Source: Megamerina dolium
Lineage: Eukaryota; Arthropoda; Insecta; Diptera; Megamerinidae
Length of the DNA: 64,000 nt
Direction: 5' to 3'
Assembly: GCA_963854835.1 (NCBI GenBank)
Contig: OY978525.1
Span: 71,161,128-71,225,127 of the forward strand
The notes below the pieces were generated by a model. The model did not search any database. It was not told the origin of the DNA and saw only the letters and a program-made list of their open reading frames with translations. This document shows, one piece after another, positions 46,036 through 58,983 of this stretch. The position numbers and the translations under genes are program-made. Every line of letters begins with the position of its first letter. The first letter of the stretch is position 1.

Positions 46036-47756
46036 CCTACTAGCCATGACTACCCACTTCCGCTTAAAATTGTGACTATAATCAAAATGATCAAAAATTT
46101 GATTAATAGCCATTGTTTTGATTTCAAAAATTAAAAAATTTTAATTCAAAATCTTGTAATATGAAAATTTTGCAAAAAGGCGCTCAAATTGGTAAGTTGG
46201 CAAACTTCAATAAAATTTGCTGATTTTATTTAATATATTTCTTTTAACACAGAACAAGCAAGCAAGGAAGGAAACACACAATGCAATATCATATTTTAGA
46301 AACAGCCAATAGCTGAAGTACGAGTAAGTAAGTTGTTTACAATATATTTTTGTTTTGTTATATTATAGCTACCGCGGTCTTTCGTTGAATACGTACGGAA
46401 GTTAAAATATGAAAAGTGAAAGTGATGTTTTTATTATTTAAATGGAAGTAAGGTTGAATTGGATTAACATTGAATCCATTGCCGTGATTTTAATGTGTTT
46501 AATTTTTTTCTTAAAGTGCAACTGATGGTGAGTGCTTCAGTTAGCAGGTACACTGCAGTCGAAAATGAGCCAGAGCATAAATTCTTCTAAAGTGAATTGT
46601 GGTCACATGCAGTCTTTGTTGCAGTGCTGAAAATCTTGTGTGATCATATTTGCCGAATTTATAGTCTGGAATGTTGTGTAGTATGTTATGCACATAATAA
46701 GTTTACAGCGGTCTTAAACTGCCTATTAGTGTCAGTGACTCTCCCGTTTTTTATTAATTTATAATTTAAATAAATTCAATATATCCATTGTTTTTATTAA
46801 TTTTAATTTTAATTTTTTATTTTGCAGGTCGTTGGAGTAATATATATTATTAACTCAAAAGGAGTTCGGGTCGTATAGATATTAATATTTTTAATATTGT
46901 TTTAATTATTATTAATGTTATAATTATTACTGTTATTAGTGTTATTATTGTCATCATCATTATTATTATTATTGTTATTATTAAAAATATTAATAATTTT
47001 AAACAAAATAAAGAATTTGACATTTTAAAATTGTGTTTGAAAATTTTAAGAATATTTTAAAATGATTATTACAAATGCAACCCTGCGCCGGCTGACGGGG
47101 GAGATTAGAGGAGTATAGTTATATGTTTTCTTTATGACGTAGCTGAATGAGAGCGACAGGGATGCGTGATCACACGTACAAGGGGATAGTGGTTAGTTTT
47201 TTTCCAGCGCATATACTCTCTTTTTTAACCACTTTAGAGGGTAATGCTACCCACAAATTAAGCAAAGCACTTTTTTGAAATAAAAATAGAGACAACCCGA
47301 TTTATTTGTATTCAAGTTTATAGTTCGCTCTCTTCGCTCAACAGTATTTAATTGAAAATAAAAAAGAAAAAAGAAGCAACTGATTTTGAGGTTGTCATTT
47401 TGTTAATTGCAAAAGGTGTATGTAAAAATGGACAATAATTTTATATGTTGCCGTAGCTTAGCGGATCCCCGAACCCCGGCTGTGGAAGCACAATTTTAAT
47501 ACATAAAGGACATTATTTCGGAAGATACCCGCCCGGCAGCAAGCAATTTGCAATTCTTAGGGCAATAGTAAGCAAAGAGCTGTGACATAAAGCTAAGAAA
47601 TGTATTCTGCTCTATCTAGTGCTTTAATAATTCTTGTATATAAAAATTTTTGTTGTACTTTTACACGTGTAGCAGGATTTCTCTCGCAAAAATTGTTTAA
47701 CCGAATGCCGTTTCAAGATTTTGAAAAACGTCAAAGTTTTGTCAATTTCTGTGTTA
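46036..47756. other. spacer; (ATT)n-rich at 46890-46990
   Basis: No gene recognised. A run of ATT/ATC triplets lies at about 46895-46985. Confidence 0.4.
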
Positions 47757-48201
47757 CCTAAAACAGAGAACGTTTAACACCAGAGAAGTCCTAATTTAAC
47801 TTTTGAGCTTATTTCTGATTACGAATATCAGGGAAACTTAACAGAGGTGTAGAATACAGAGATTTTGAAGAGAGCAATGTCATGACAAGGTGACAAATTC
47901 TGTAAATTAACATAGAAAATTAACATATATTGAAATATGATCACATAATTGTAAATATTTTTATAAATGAATTTTATATATAGATTTTGTTATAAAGAAT
48001 TTTTACTATTGTTCAATATATATGTATATACATGCGTATGGAGTACTTATAGGTATACTCCATTCACCCAATGCATATATTTTTAAATATATGCACTTAC
48101 TATATAACATATGAGGTGTTTCACAATATTATTTAATTTTGTAATTTTGATAAAGAAGGAAAGCATAAGGCATCGTTTTATCGAAGCACCCGATGCCGTG
48201 T

Positions 48202-51200
48202 TACTTACTAATTTATGTGGCCATAACAACCGAATATCGATTTAGGTCGAAAATAACATGCTTCGCCAGCCATCTCTGTTCTTCGCTAGCTGGCGCCAGT
48301 TAGAAATTCCAAGCGCCGTCAGGTTCTCCAGTACTTGGTCTTTCCACCGGAGGTTTGGTCTTCCTCTTCTGCGTCGTCCTCCAGCGTGTTTCGAATATAA
48401 CACCTTCTTAGCTGGAGCGTGTTCTTCCATTCGCTCGACATGACCTAGCCAGCGCAGCCGCTGGATTTTGATGCGCTTTACTATGTCAATATCGGCATAC
48501 AGCTCGTACAGCTCATGGTTGTACCTTATTCGCCACCAACGCAAATAGGTCCAAAGATCTTGCGTAGGACTTTTCTCTCGAAAACTATTCGAGAGAAAGT
48601 ATTCGCTCATCCGAGGTGGAAATTGTCCAGGCTTCAGCGCCATATGTTAGGACAGGCATGATGAGAGACTTGTAGAGTGTAGTTTTCGTTCTTCGAGAGA
48701 GGGCTCGACTTCTCAATTGCTTACTCAGCCCAAAGTAACACCTGTTAGCAAGAGTTATCCTACGCATGATCTCCAAGCTGACGTCATTACTGCTGTTAAT
48801 GCTGGTTCCAAGATAGACAAAGTCCCTTACTACTTCAAAAGCGTAGTTGTCAACAGTGACGTGCTGTCCAAAACGCCGGGACTCTTTGTTTGTTGACACT
48901 AGATACTTCGTCTTGCCCTCGTTCACTGTGAGACCCATCCGACGCGACTATTTTTCCAACTCTGAGAATGCTGCACTGACTGCTCACGTGTTAATGCCGA
49001 TTATGTCAATATCGTCGGCATACGCTAACAACATGACACTTTTGTTGAAGATAGTGCCATTATGTCGTAGATCAGCAGCTCGTATTATTTTCTCCATGAT
49101 AAGATTGAAGAAGTCGCACGATAACGAATCACCTTGTCTGAAACCCCGTTCGGTATTAAACGGTGCGGAGAGGTCCTTCCCAATTTTCACTGCACAACGG
49201 GATTTATGCAGTGTCATTCTACAAAGTCGAATGAGCTTTGCAGGAATACCGAACTCAGACATTGTTACATAGAGGTAATCCTTTACCGGACTGTCGAAAG
49301 CGGCTTTATAATCAACAAATAGGTGGTGTGTGTCGATCTGTTTTTCTTGGGTCTTCTCCAGGATTTGGAGCAGTGTGAAAATCTGGTCGATGGTGGATTT
49401 ACCAGGTCTGAAGCCACACTGATACGGCCCAATCAGGTTGCTGAGCATAGGCTTCAACCTTTCACACAGTACGCTCGATAAAACCTTGTATGCGATGCTC
49501 AGGAGACTTACTCCACGGTAGTTAGCGCAAATTATGGGGTCTCCTTTTTATGTACAGGACAGAGAACACTGAGCCTCCAATCATCAGGCATCCTTTCATC
49601 CGACCATATTCTGCTTATGAGCTGGTGCATGCGGGTGAGCAGCTCATTGCTTCCGGTCTTAAACAACGCGGCAGGCGGACCATCAGCACCTGCAGCTTTG
49701 TTGTTCTTCAGCCTTAAAATAGTCGTTTCATCCTCGTCATAGTCGGGTGGTGGAACATCAACACCATCATCTGTAATTGGGGTTATCGGGCAATCTCCTC
49801 CACTGGCGGAATTGTTCGTAGCATCGCCATTCAGTAACGTGGAGAAGTGTTCCCTCCATAGGCTCAGTACACTCTGGACATCTGTAACCAGATTCCCATT
49901 TCCATCACGACAAGTAGAGGCTCCGGGATTTAAACCTCCACTCAGGCGCTTGATATTTTCGAGTCTCATTCTTGTCGGTACACATCTCTATCTCCTCACA
50001 CTCGCGTCTTTCCAATTCCCTCTTCTTGCGCCTGAAAAGACGTCTCTCTGCACTCCTCTTCTCACTGTACTGCTCCTTAACAGCTCGCGTTGCGCCTGCA
50101 CGCAGGGTTTTTCTGTAGGCGGCGTCTTTCTCTGCGGTAGCGTCGCGACTCTCCTGATCATACCACTCATTCCTCAGAGGCCGGTAGTAACCGATTACCT
50201 CCTCGGCAGCAGTAGTCATGGAGTGATATATATGTGTCCACCGTGCGCATGTATCATCAAGTGGGGGAGTGTTCTGCATAAGCAGATCCGATAGTCGAGT
50301 GGCAAATGCATCTGCTGTCTTTGGTGATCGCAACTTACTGACGTCGAGCTTTCTCTGTGTGGGACTTCTCTTGTTATTTGCGACACATAAGCGTGTGCGC
50401 ACGTTAGCTGCAACAAGGTAGTGATCCTAGTCGATGTTGGCACCACGGATCGATTTCACGTCCATCACACTGGAAGCATGCCTTCCGTCAATCACCACAT
50501 GATCAATTTGGTTTCTTGTACGTTGATCTGGAGACAGCCATGTCGCTTTGTGGATGTCGAGATGCTCGAATCTGGTACCACCAATTACCATGTTTCGTGC
50601 TGCGGCGAATTTTCCGACAGTTGGACCACAGGTACCTTCCTTGCCCACCCTGGCATTAAAGTCGCCAAACACGATTTTGATATCGTGGCGGGGGCAGCGG
50701 TCATAAGCTTCTTCGAGGCGCCGAAAGAAGCTCTCTTTGGTCACATTGTCCTTCTCATCCGTCGGAGCGTGGGCACATATAAGGCTGATGTTGAAGAATT
50801 TTGCCTTGATGCGAATTGTGGCCAGCCGCTTGTTCACAGGCGTGAAATGTGAGACAAGATGTCGTAGTCTCTTGCTGACCGGACATTCCAGGTGCATATT
50901 CGTAAATCGTGGTCCTTCTTTCGTTTGCGGGGGTCATCAACAAAAGCAGTAGTCCTTATCCGAGGCATTGCGGGGATTTTTTATGTGGCGGGTCCCAAAC
51001 CCAACGCACAACCTCTAACCGAGATTTTCGCCACTCTCTTCAGCCGCGTCCCAGCGGGTGCCAGGAGGACGTTGCCCGTCGGTCGCCACGTGGAGGGCCC
51101 CCATTAATAAAAATGAAGGCGCCATCACATAGTAAGCAGAGCAAGCTACATGACTACCACTCATTAACAAATAAAGGTATCATCACATAGCACTCAGATC

Positions 51201-51308
51201 AAACTACATGATAGCCAGTGAGTTGACTTGCGATGAGTTCAACAAGGATTGTGCTAGCCCCACCAGGTTGAGGCAGTTAGATACGTTACCTTACGAAAAC
51301 ACCACCAG
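48202..51308 (-). pseudogene. RTE-clade LINE copy 3, nearly full length, broken
   Basis: Runs from the (TTAC)n tail complement at 48202 to the 5' end CTGGTGGTG (51308, - strand). Leader and ORF order match copy 5. The endonuclease (GDFNARVG near 50650) lacks the KFSLHQNTSDNGMRLID stretch. The linker, reverse transcriptase (NNKAAGADGPPAALF near 49710, YADDIDIIG near 49010) and C-terminal RWLGHVERMEE (about 48450) are present. Frameshifts occur near 49960, 49550 and 48590, with a CGGTACTC loss near 48530 and a duplicated TATTCGAGAGAAAG-like slip there. In the present arrangement its 5' part probably belongs to a different insertion than its 3' part. Confidence 0.92.
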
Positions 51309-51350
51309 TCGTATTACATGCTGATATTTATGACTGATACACGGCATCGG
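51309..51350 (-). mobile_element. displaced 42-bp piece of element A
   Basis: The complement reads CCGATGCCGTGTATCAG followed by a region like 30096-30140 and 53830-53870. It lies between the two LINEs in the orientation opposite to the left arm of element A, which is expected if the segment has been inverted. Confidence 0.8.
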
Positions 51351-53460
51351 CATTGTCTCACAGTTCACGCCTGTGAACGAAAGGCTGGCCACAATCCGCA
51401 TCAAGGCAAAATTCTTCAACATCAGCCTTATATGTGCCCACGCTCCAACGGATGAGAAGGACAATGTGACCAAGGAGAGCTTCTTTCAGCACCTCGAAGA
51501 AGCTTATGACCGCTGCCCCCGCCACGATATCAAAATCGTGCTTGGCGACTTTAATGCCAGGGTGGGCAAGGAAGGTACATTTGGTCCAACTGTCGGAAAA
51601 TTCAGCCTCCACCGAAACACCTCCGATAGCGGAATGAGGTTGATCGACTTCGCCGCAGCACGAAACATGGTAATTGGTGGTACCAGATTCCAACATCTCG
51701 ACATCCACAAAGCGACATGGCTGTCTCCATATCAACATACAAGAAACAAAATCATGTGATGGAGATGGGAATCTGGTTACAGATGTCCAGAGTATACTGA
51801 GCCTATGGAGGGAACACTTCTGCACGTTACTGAATGGCGAAGCTACAAACAGTTCCGCCAGTGGAGGAGATTGCCCGATAACCCCAATTACAGATGATGG
51901 TGTTGATGTTCCACCACCCGACTATGACGAGGTTGAAACGGCCATTTTAAGGCTGCAGAACAACAAAGCTGCAGGTGCTGATGGCCTGCCTGCCGCGTTG
52001 TTTAAGACCGGAAGCGATGAGCTGCTCACCCGCATGCACCAGCTCATAAGCAGAATATGGTCGGATGAAAGGATGCCTGATGATTGGAGGCTCAGGGTTC
52101 TCTGTCCTGTACATAAAAAAGGATACCCCACAATTTGCGCCAACTACCGTGGAATAAGTCTCCTGAGCATCGCATACAAGGTTTTATCGAGTGTACTGTG
52201 TGAATGGTTGAAGCCTATGCTCAGCAACCTGATTGGACCGTATCAGTGTGGCTTCAGACCTGGTAAATCCACCATCGACCAGATTTTCACACTGCTCCAA
52301 ATCCTGGAGAAGACCCAAGAAAAACAGATCGACACACACCACCTATTTGTTGATTATAAAGCCGCTTTCGACAGTCCGGTAAGGGATTACCTCTATGCAA
52401 CAATGTCTGAGTTCGGTATTCCTGCAAAGCTCATTCGACTTTGTAGAATGACACTGCATAACTCCTGTTGTGCAGTGAAAATTGGGAAGGACCTCTCTGC
52501 ACCGTTTAATACCGGACGGGGTTTCAGACAAGGTGATTCGTTATCGTGCGACTTCTTCAATCTTATTATGGAGAAAATAATACGAGCTGCTGATCTACGA
52601 CATAATGGCACTATCTTCAACAAAAGTGTCATGCTGTTAGCGTATGCCGACGATATTGACATAATCGGCATTAACACGCGAGCAGTCAGTGCAGCATTCT
52701 CAGAGTTGGAAAGAGAGTCGCGTCGGATGGGTCTTACGGTGAACGCGGGCAAGACGAAGTATCTAGTGTCAACAAACAAAGAGTCCCGGCGTTTTGGACA
52801 GCACGTCACTGTTGACAACTACGCTTTTGAAGTAGTAAGGGACTTTTTCTGTCTTGAAACCAGCATCAACAACTGTAATGACGTCAGCCTGGAGATATTG
52901 CGAAGGATCACTCTTGCAAACAGGTGCTACTTTGGGCTAAGTAATCAATTGAGAAGTCGGGCCCTCTCTCGAAGAACGAAAACGACACTCTTCAAGTCTC
53001 TAATCATGCCTGTCCTAACATATTGCGCTGAAGCCTGGACAATTTCCACCTCGGATGAGCGAATGCTTGGAGTTTTCGAGAGAAAAGTCCTACGCAAGAT
53101 CTTTGGACTTATTTGCGTTGGTGGCGAGTACCGAATAAGGTACAACCATGAGCTGTACGAGCTGTATGCCGATATTGACATAGTAAAACGCATCAAAATC
53201 CAGCGGCTGCGCTGGTTAGGTCATGTCGAGCGAATGGAAGAACACGCTCCAGCTAAGAAGGTGTTATATTCGGAACACGCTGGAGGACGACGCAGAAGAG
53301 AAAGACTTAACCTCCAGTGGAAAAACCAAGTACTGGAGAACCTGACGGCGCTTGGAATTTCTAACTGGCGCCAGCTAGTGAAGGACAGAGATGACTGGCG
53401 AAGCATGTTATATTTAGCCTAAATCGATATTCGGTTGTTATGGTCACATAAGTAAGTAAA
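51351..53460 (+). mobile_element. RTE-clade LINE copy 4, 5' truncated
   Basis: Starts inside the endonuclease region (TTGTCTCACAGTTCACGCC), head-to-head with copy 3, and ends in TAAGTAAGTAAA at 53460. A deletion near 51755 removes the end of the endonuclease and the first part of the linker. The 3' flank TAATATGAC (53461-53469) matches TAATACGAC read on the - strand at 51316-51308. Confidence 0.92.
51674..53422 (+). CDS. RTE reverse transcriptase, open frame without endonuclease
   Basis: 582 codons. The first 30 are out of frame with the LINE protein (they read across the deletion). From GDGNLVTDVQSILSLW onward it follows copy 5 residue for residue: NNKAAGADGLPAALF, YRGISLLSIAYKVLS, CGFRPGKSTIDQIF, HHLFVDYKAAFDS, GFRQGDSLSCDFF, the catalytic LLAYADDIDIIG with both Asp residues, the thumb, and the C-terminal RWLGHVERMEEHAP, ending SMLYLA. 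The polymerase part is therefore complete and uninterrupted, but without the endonuclease it should not be able to start target-primed insertion. Confidence 0.85.
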   Translation: MVVPDSNISTSTKRHGCLHINIQETKSCDGDGNLVTDVQSILSLWREHFCTLLNGEATNSSASGGDCPITPITDDGVDVPPPDYDEVETAILRLQNNKAAGADGLPAALFKTGSDELLTRMHQLISRIWSDERMPDDWRLRVLCPVHKKGYPTICANYRGISLLSIAYKVLSSVLCEWLKPMLSNLIGPYQCGFRPGKSTIDQIFTLLQILEKTQEKQIDTHHLFVDYKAAFDSPVRDYLYATMSEFGIPAKLIRLCRMTLHNSCCAVKIGKDLSAPFNTGRGFRQGDSLSCDFFNLIMEKIIRAADLRHNGTIFNKSVMLLAYADDIDIIGINTRAVSAAFSELERESRRMGLTVNAGKTKYLVSTNKESRRFGQHVTVDNYAFEVVRDFFCLETSINNCNDVSLEILRRITLANRCYFGLSNQLRSRALSRRTKTTLFKSLIMPVLTYCAEAWTISTSDERMLGVFERKVLRKIFGLICVGGEYRIRYNHELYELYADIDIVKRIKIQRLRWLGHVERMEEHAPAKKVLYSEHAGGRRRRERLNLQWKNQVLENLTALGISNWRQLVKDRDDWRSMLYLA

Positions 53461-53466
53461 TAATAT

Positions 53467-53830
53467 GACTTATTGAAATTCAATGTAAAGCAAAGAAAAA
53501 GTTGAATGTAAATACGGTGTTGTTGTTCCTTGTAGTAATTTCAGTACTTCGTTTGCTTTCTCTGCTTTTGCTCTGTCGTCACACGGAAGAATAGCCATCC
53601 AGGCATGCTAATTTTTGTTGTCGAAAACACATATGTAAATTTGATCGTTCAGTCACGCAACAACAATTGGCATGTGTGGATGTATATTCCTTTATGTGAC
53701 AGCAGAGGAAAAGCAGAGAGAGCAGAGAAGGAATAAATTTACTATAAGGAGCAACAACAACGTGCTCGTTTTTTTTACATTCTACTTTTCTGTTCCTTTA
53801 CATTGAATATCAACACGTGGTATTGCTTAC
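53467..53830. repeat. central inverted repeat of element A
   Basis: Two arms of about 150 bp, sharing ATTCAATGTAAAG at the outer edges and TTTTGCTCTGTCGTCACAC with its complement inside, around a spacer at about 53620-53640 (ACACATATGTAAATTTG). The same core occurs at about 30160-30410. Confidence 0.85.
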
Positions 53831-54286
53831 TCATATTTCTGTTTGCCTGATACACGGTATCGGGTGCTTCGATAAAACGATGCCTTATGCCTTCCTTCTT
53901 GATCAAAATTACTGAAATTTTATCATATTTAATGTTATAAAAATGGTAAATAATATTGTGAACCACCTCATATGTTATATAGTAAGTGCATTTTTTTTTT
54001 TAATATATGCATTGCGTGAATGGAGTATACCTATAAGTACTTCATGCGCATGTATAAACGATATATAAAATTCATTCATAAAAATATTTACTATTATGTG
54101 ATCTTAATTCAATATATGTTAATTTGCTATGTTAATTTACAGAATTTGTCTCCTGGTCATGGCATTGCTCTCTTCAAAATCTCTGTATTCTACACCTCTG
54201 TTAAGTGACCCTGATATTCGTAATCAGAAATAAGCTCAAAAGCCAAATTAGGACTTCTCTGGTATTAAACGTTCTCTGCCTAAATC

Positions 54287-54680
54287 GTAATATCTCGGGT
54301 TCTGCTGGTCCGATTTAGTTTGCATTACATCCGTTGGATAGATAATTTCAAATATTTAATTAATAATAATGTAAGTGAACACCCTTAAAATGGGAGTCTT
54401 CGCTTTATTTTAAAACATACCTCCCATAGAAACCTAACCGCAGAAGCGCCTTAAAAATGCCAATAGCGCTGAAGGATAAGATTTAAAATTTTTTAATATT
54501 TAGAACCTGCTTATACATGTGTTTATGCATTCTATGCTCGTTAGTTCGAAAATTTTACCATATACACACTTATTTTACGTAAAGAATATTAAAAATATGT
54601 TCGGCTGGTTTAAAAAAATAAAATATTTTTTGTGCTAAACCGTGCGATTTAAATAAAAAAAAATGACCCTTATACGAGTA
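54287..54680. other. spacer
   Basis: Nothing recognised. Confidence 0.4.
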
Positions 54681-56239
<1,559 letters not shown>

Positions 56240-57770
56240 AAACTTTGCTACATAATACGGGTGTGGCATATATTACTCAAGCCACAATCTTCAAATCACC
56301 TTTTACGTGACAACAATTTTGGGTGGCCAATATTACGCGTGATCGAATGCATTGCCATGCAAGTAGCAATCACAGTAGCAAGGTCTGATACCGCTCTGTT
56401 AAAAAGGCGTCGAAGTCTGTCCACTTTGGGATTTCGCGCTTATTCTTCAACGACTGTTCCCAAAGACACAAAGTTGTGTCGGGAATCTTCGTGGAACACA
56501 AGTATACGATAATCGCATCCCAATGAGAAGTAACCTCATTTACCAGCTTAAGATGTGTGATAAAATATATAAATAAATATGTGATACTTAAAGCCCCTCA
56601 TTCTCTTCAATTACTGTTGTGTGTGTTAAATTTTGGACAGTGTTAGAAGGGACCTACTTATTTTAGCCGGTTCCGAACGGCAGAACCCTTGCGACATCAC
56701 TTTTTCTGAGCTTTGTCACAGAGTTCTTTTAGAAGCTTTTTCATGTCAAGTTCTTACTGTCGGAAGAATTGCCAATTGCTTGCCGACAGGTGGGTACCAT
56801 TCGAAAGAAAAATCTTTTCGATATTAAATTTGTTATGCATCAGCCGGGGTTTAAACCACGACCTACAGATCAGAAGGCCAACACACTAACCACTGAGCCA
56901 CGGCACCCATTTAAGATGTGTGATGCTGTCATTAATTGTACATTGCAGTCGCTTTAAGTTAGGGCCGGTTTCTTGAGTTATCGGTTTTAGAGTGAAAAGG
57001 GATTTCAACTGTAAGTTGACCAGAATTCTTTTATTTTCATATCTCTCCTCGAGATTATGCCAAGCTAGTGCGAAGCCATCATTAGTCAGGGAAGTCGACT
57101 TAGTGATGCTATGTGCTTCACCTCGGGTTTTTTGTAGCAAGTGGTATAATTTCTCGACTGGGGATAACCGGGGGTTATTACGATATAGAGCTGTAAACAT
57201 ATCTCGGAAGCTTGGCCAGGAAACATAATCGCCCGAAAAACACTTAGTGTCACATGGAGGCAGCTGTATTTCGGGGGATAAATGTTCAGTATTTACGGGT
57301 GAATGCGGGTGAAGAACAGCAGGAAGGTTGACGGGGTATGTTTTCAGCGGGAGAAGAGGAAACTGCGGGAGGTACCACTTCGGAACTCAACTCGTGAATA
57401 TTAGCGTTGATTGCACAGAGGCACCGGACATAAGAGGTTAGTCACTCCCTATATGCCTCTTTAATTTGATTAACGTCAACATCTTCAGCTACTTCCTCTG
57501 TCATGAGAGAGTAATAGCCGTTTTGCAATCACTCCATAGGGATTGGAATTGCTTTTTCTGTGCCTCCAAATTAATTTTGTCATGAGCTTCTGGGCTGATG
57601 GCATGAAAATTGCTATCAAATTCAATAATATCTTCCACGGTAGCTCTGAAGAGATTGTAAGCTGACATCCTATTATCACTTGTAGAATCACAGATGTAAT
57701 ACGGGATAAAGTTTGAAAACGAGAGAGAATTGCTGGGAAATCTGGAGTTAAGTTACCTGTTCGCACGATT
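56240..57770 (-). pseudogene. BEL/Pao gag, split by a SINE
   Basis: Right to left: an N-terminal part near 57690-57490 readable only with a frame change (FDSNFHAISPEAHDKINLEA), then FTALYRNNPRLSPVEKLYHL, TKSTSLTNDGFALAWHNLEE and RYENKRILVNLQLKSLF (57200-57000), ending LQCTINDSITHLK at the SINE. Beyond the SINE the gag resumes at about 56545 with EVTSHWDAIIVYLCSTKIPD, LCLWEQSLKNKREIPKW and DFDAFLTERYQTL. These are conserved BEL/Pao gag blocks. It is a different lineage from the gag at 23.6-24.3 kb. Inactivated by the insertion and by frameshifts near 57200. Confidence 0.85.
56548..56924 (-). repeat. tRNA-derived SINE, full length, with 14-bp duplication
   Basis: Body 56562-56910 (349 bp). The - strand starts ATGGGTGCCGTGGCTCAGTGG, with an A-box variant (TGGCTCAGTGG) and a B-box variant (GGTTTAAACCC), and ends in an AT tail. 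A perfect 14-bp direct repeat, TTAAGATGTGTGAT, flanks it (56548-56561 and 56911-56924). It lies in gag codons reading ITHLK. The A-box and B-box changes suggest this copy would itself be poorly transcribed. Confidence 0.93.
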
Positions 57771-58206
57771 TATCAAAAAATGGGTTGCCAAAATGTGCCC
57801 GGCAAGAGATTAATCCGAAAGACGTAGTCTACCCTATACACGTAGGTATGTATATAGGAAAATAACCGCGGGACGGAATAAGAGCTTGGGAACCACTGTA
57901 TTGTACTTTCCGGAACTTGTACTATATTATCTCTCACCAAGAAATAAATTATATTATATTTGATCGCACTGTAGCAACTTAGGGTTGAGAGTGACTATTT
58001 TTCTCCCTGGGTGTTTTCCAATAGAATAGATTGTGTACAATTGTTATTGCAATTTCATTTCCTTTATAAAATACACCAGCCAATGCAATTATATGTGGTT
58101 GCTATTACAGGTATATGCAAAACAAAAATTGGGAGATAGAAATTTAGCAGCAATATACACTACCGCTATATTTGTGATAAAACGCAGGTATATTAGCCGA
58201 AATTAG
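57771..58206. other. spacer
   Basis: Nothing recognised. Confidence 0.4.
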
Positions 58207-58339
58207 GCGTAAATCTCCTCGGTTAGAGGTTGTGCGTTGGGTTTGGGACCCGCCACATAAAAAACCCCCCCAATGAAAAAAATAAATATGCCTCGGATAA
58301 GGACTACCGCTTTTGTTGATGACCCCCGCAAACGAAAAA
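58207..58339 (+). mobile_element. RTE LINE leader fragment, + orientation
   Basis: Matches the leader and first codons of copy 5 (TCTCCTCGGTTAGAGGTTG, then CCCGCCACATAAAAAACCCC, then ATGCCTCGGATAAGG and the start of the protein up to the Lys/Arg run). It stops at the A-rich AAACGAAAAAAGG and continues as Jockey sequence. Only the 5' end of the LINE is present. Confidence 0.85.
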
Positions 58340-58983
58340 AGGTTCTTGCTAGTGTGTTTGGATGTCTTTGTAATGTTCTAGTATATTTTTGTCTAGTATT
58401 TTTAACTTCAATTTCTACCATTCGGATATTTAAGTCATTGTGTATACATTCATTTCTAATATACCTTGGTGCACCAGTCATCATCCTTAACATTTTAGAC
58501 TGAGATCTCTGTATGATTTCAATATTGCTATTACTAGTGTTCCCCCATAATTGAATTCCGTAACTCCAAATTGGCTTTATTATGCTGTTGTACAGTAGGA
58601 CCTTGTATTTCAAGTTTAATGGGGATCTGAATTTGATGAGCCTGTGCAGACAAGAAGCTTTTAATTTCATCTGAGTTCTTTTTGCTTCGATGTGCTTGCG
58701 CCATGTAAGCCGTCTATCTAAGTGTATCCCTAGGTAGGTGACTTCATTTGTATGAGTTATGGCGATATTATTTAGTGTAACTGTCGGGCATGTGCTTTTG
58801 TTAGGTGTGAACGTTACATGTTTACATTTGGACTCATTAACTTTTATGCGCCAGTTAGATAACCATTTTTCAACAAGTAGTAAATGCTCCCCTAAATCTG
58901 TGGATGCCTTAATTGGGTTTCGATTACGGCTTAGAATAGCAGTATCGTCAGCAAATGTAGATGTCAACAACCGTGTATCTGTT

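Larger units (their letters stand above)
47757..54286. mobile_element. palindromic hAT-like element A containing two LINEs
   Basis: The outer ends are CAGAGAACGTTTAACACC (47765) and its complement ending at 54278. The 8-mers outside are CCTAAAAA (47757-47764) and CCTAAATC (54279-54286), 6 of 8 equal. The left arm 47765-48201 and right arm about 53860-54278 are reverse complements at high identity, sharing CTTATTTCTGATTACGAATA and GCATCGTTTTATCGAAGCAC. The core at 53467-53830 is another inverted repeat, so without the LINEs the element would be almost one palindrome of about 1.3 kb. No open frame of its own. The LINEs at 48202-53460 are later insertions. Confidence 0.75.

Noticed and set aside
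48847..49272. Long frames antisense to LINE coding regions (also 9381-9869, 59611-60036, 61197-61676)
   Set aside because: Mirror frames of the LINE protein, repeated in each copy because the sense strand is conserved.
58203..58970. 255-codon frame as a single novel protein
   Set aside because: It is Jockey RT fused by chance to an antisense RTE leader; the last part equals the leader read backwards.
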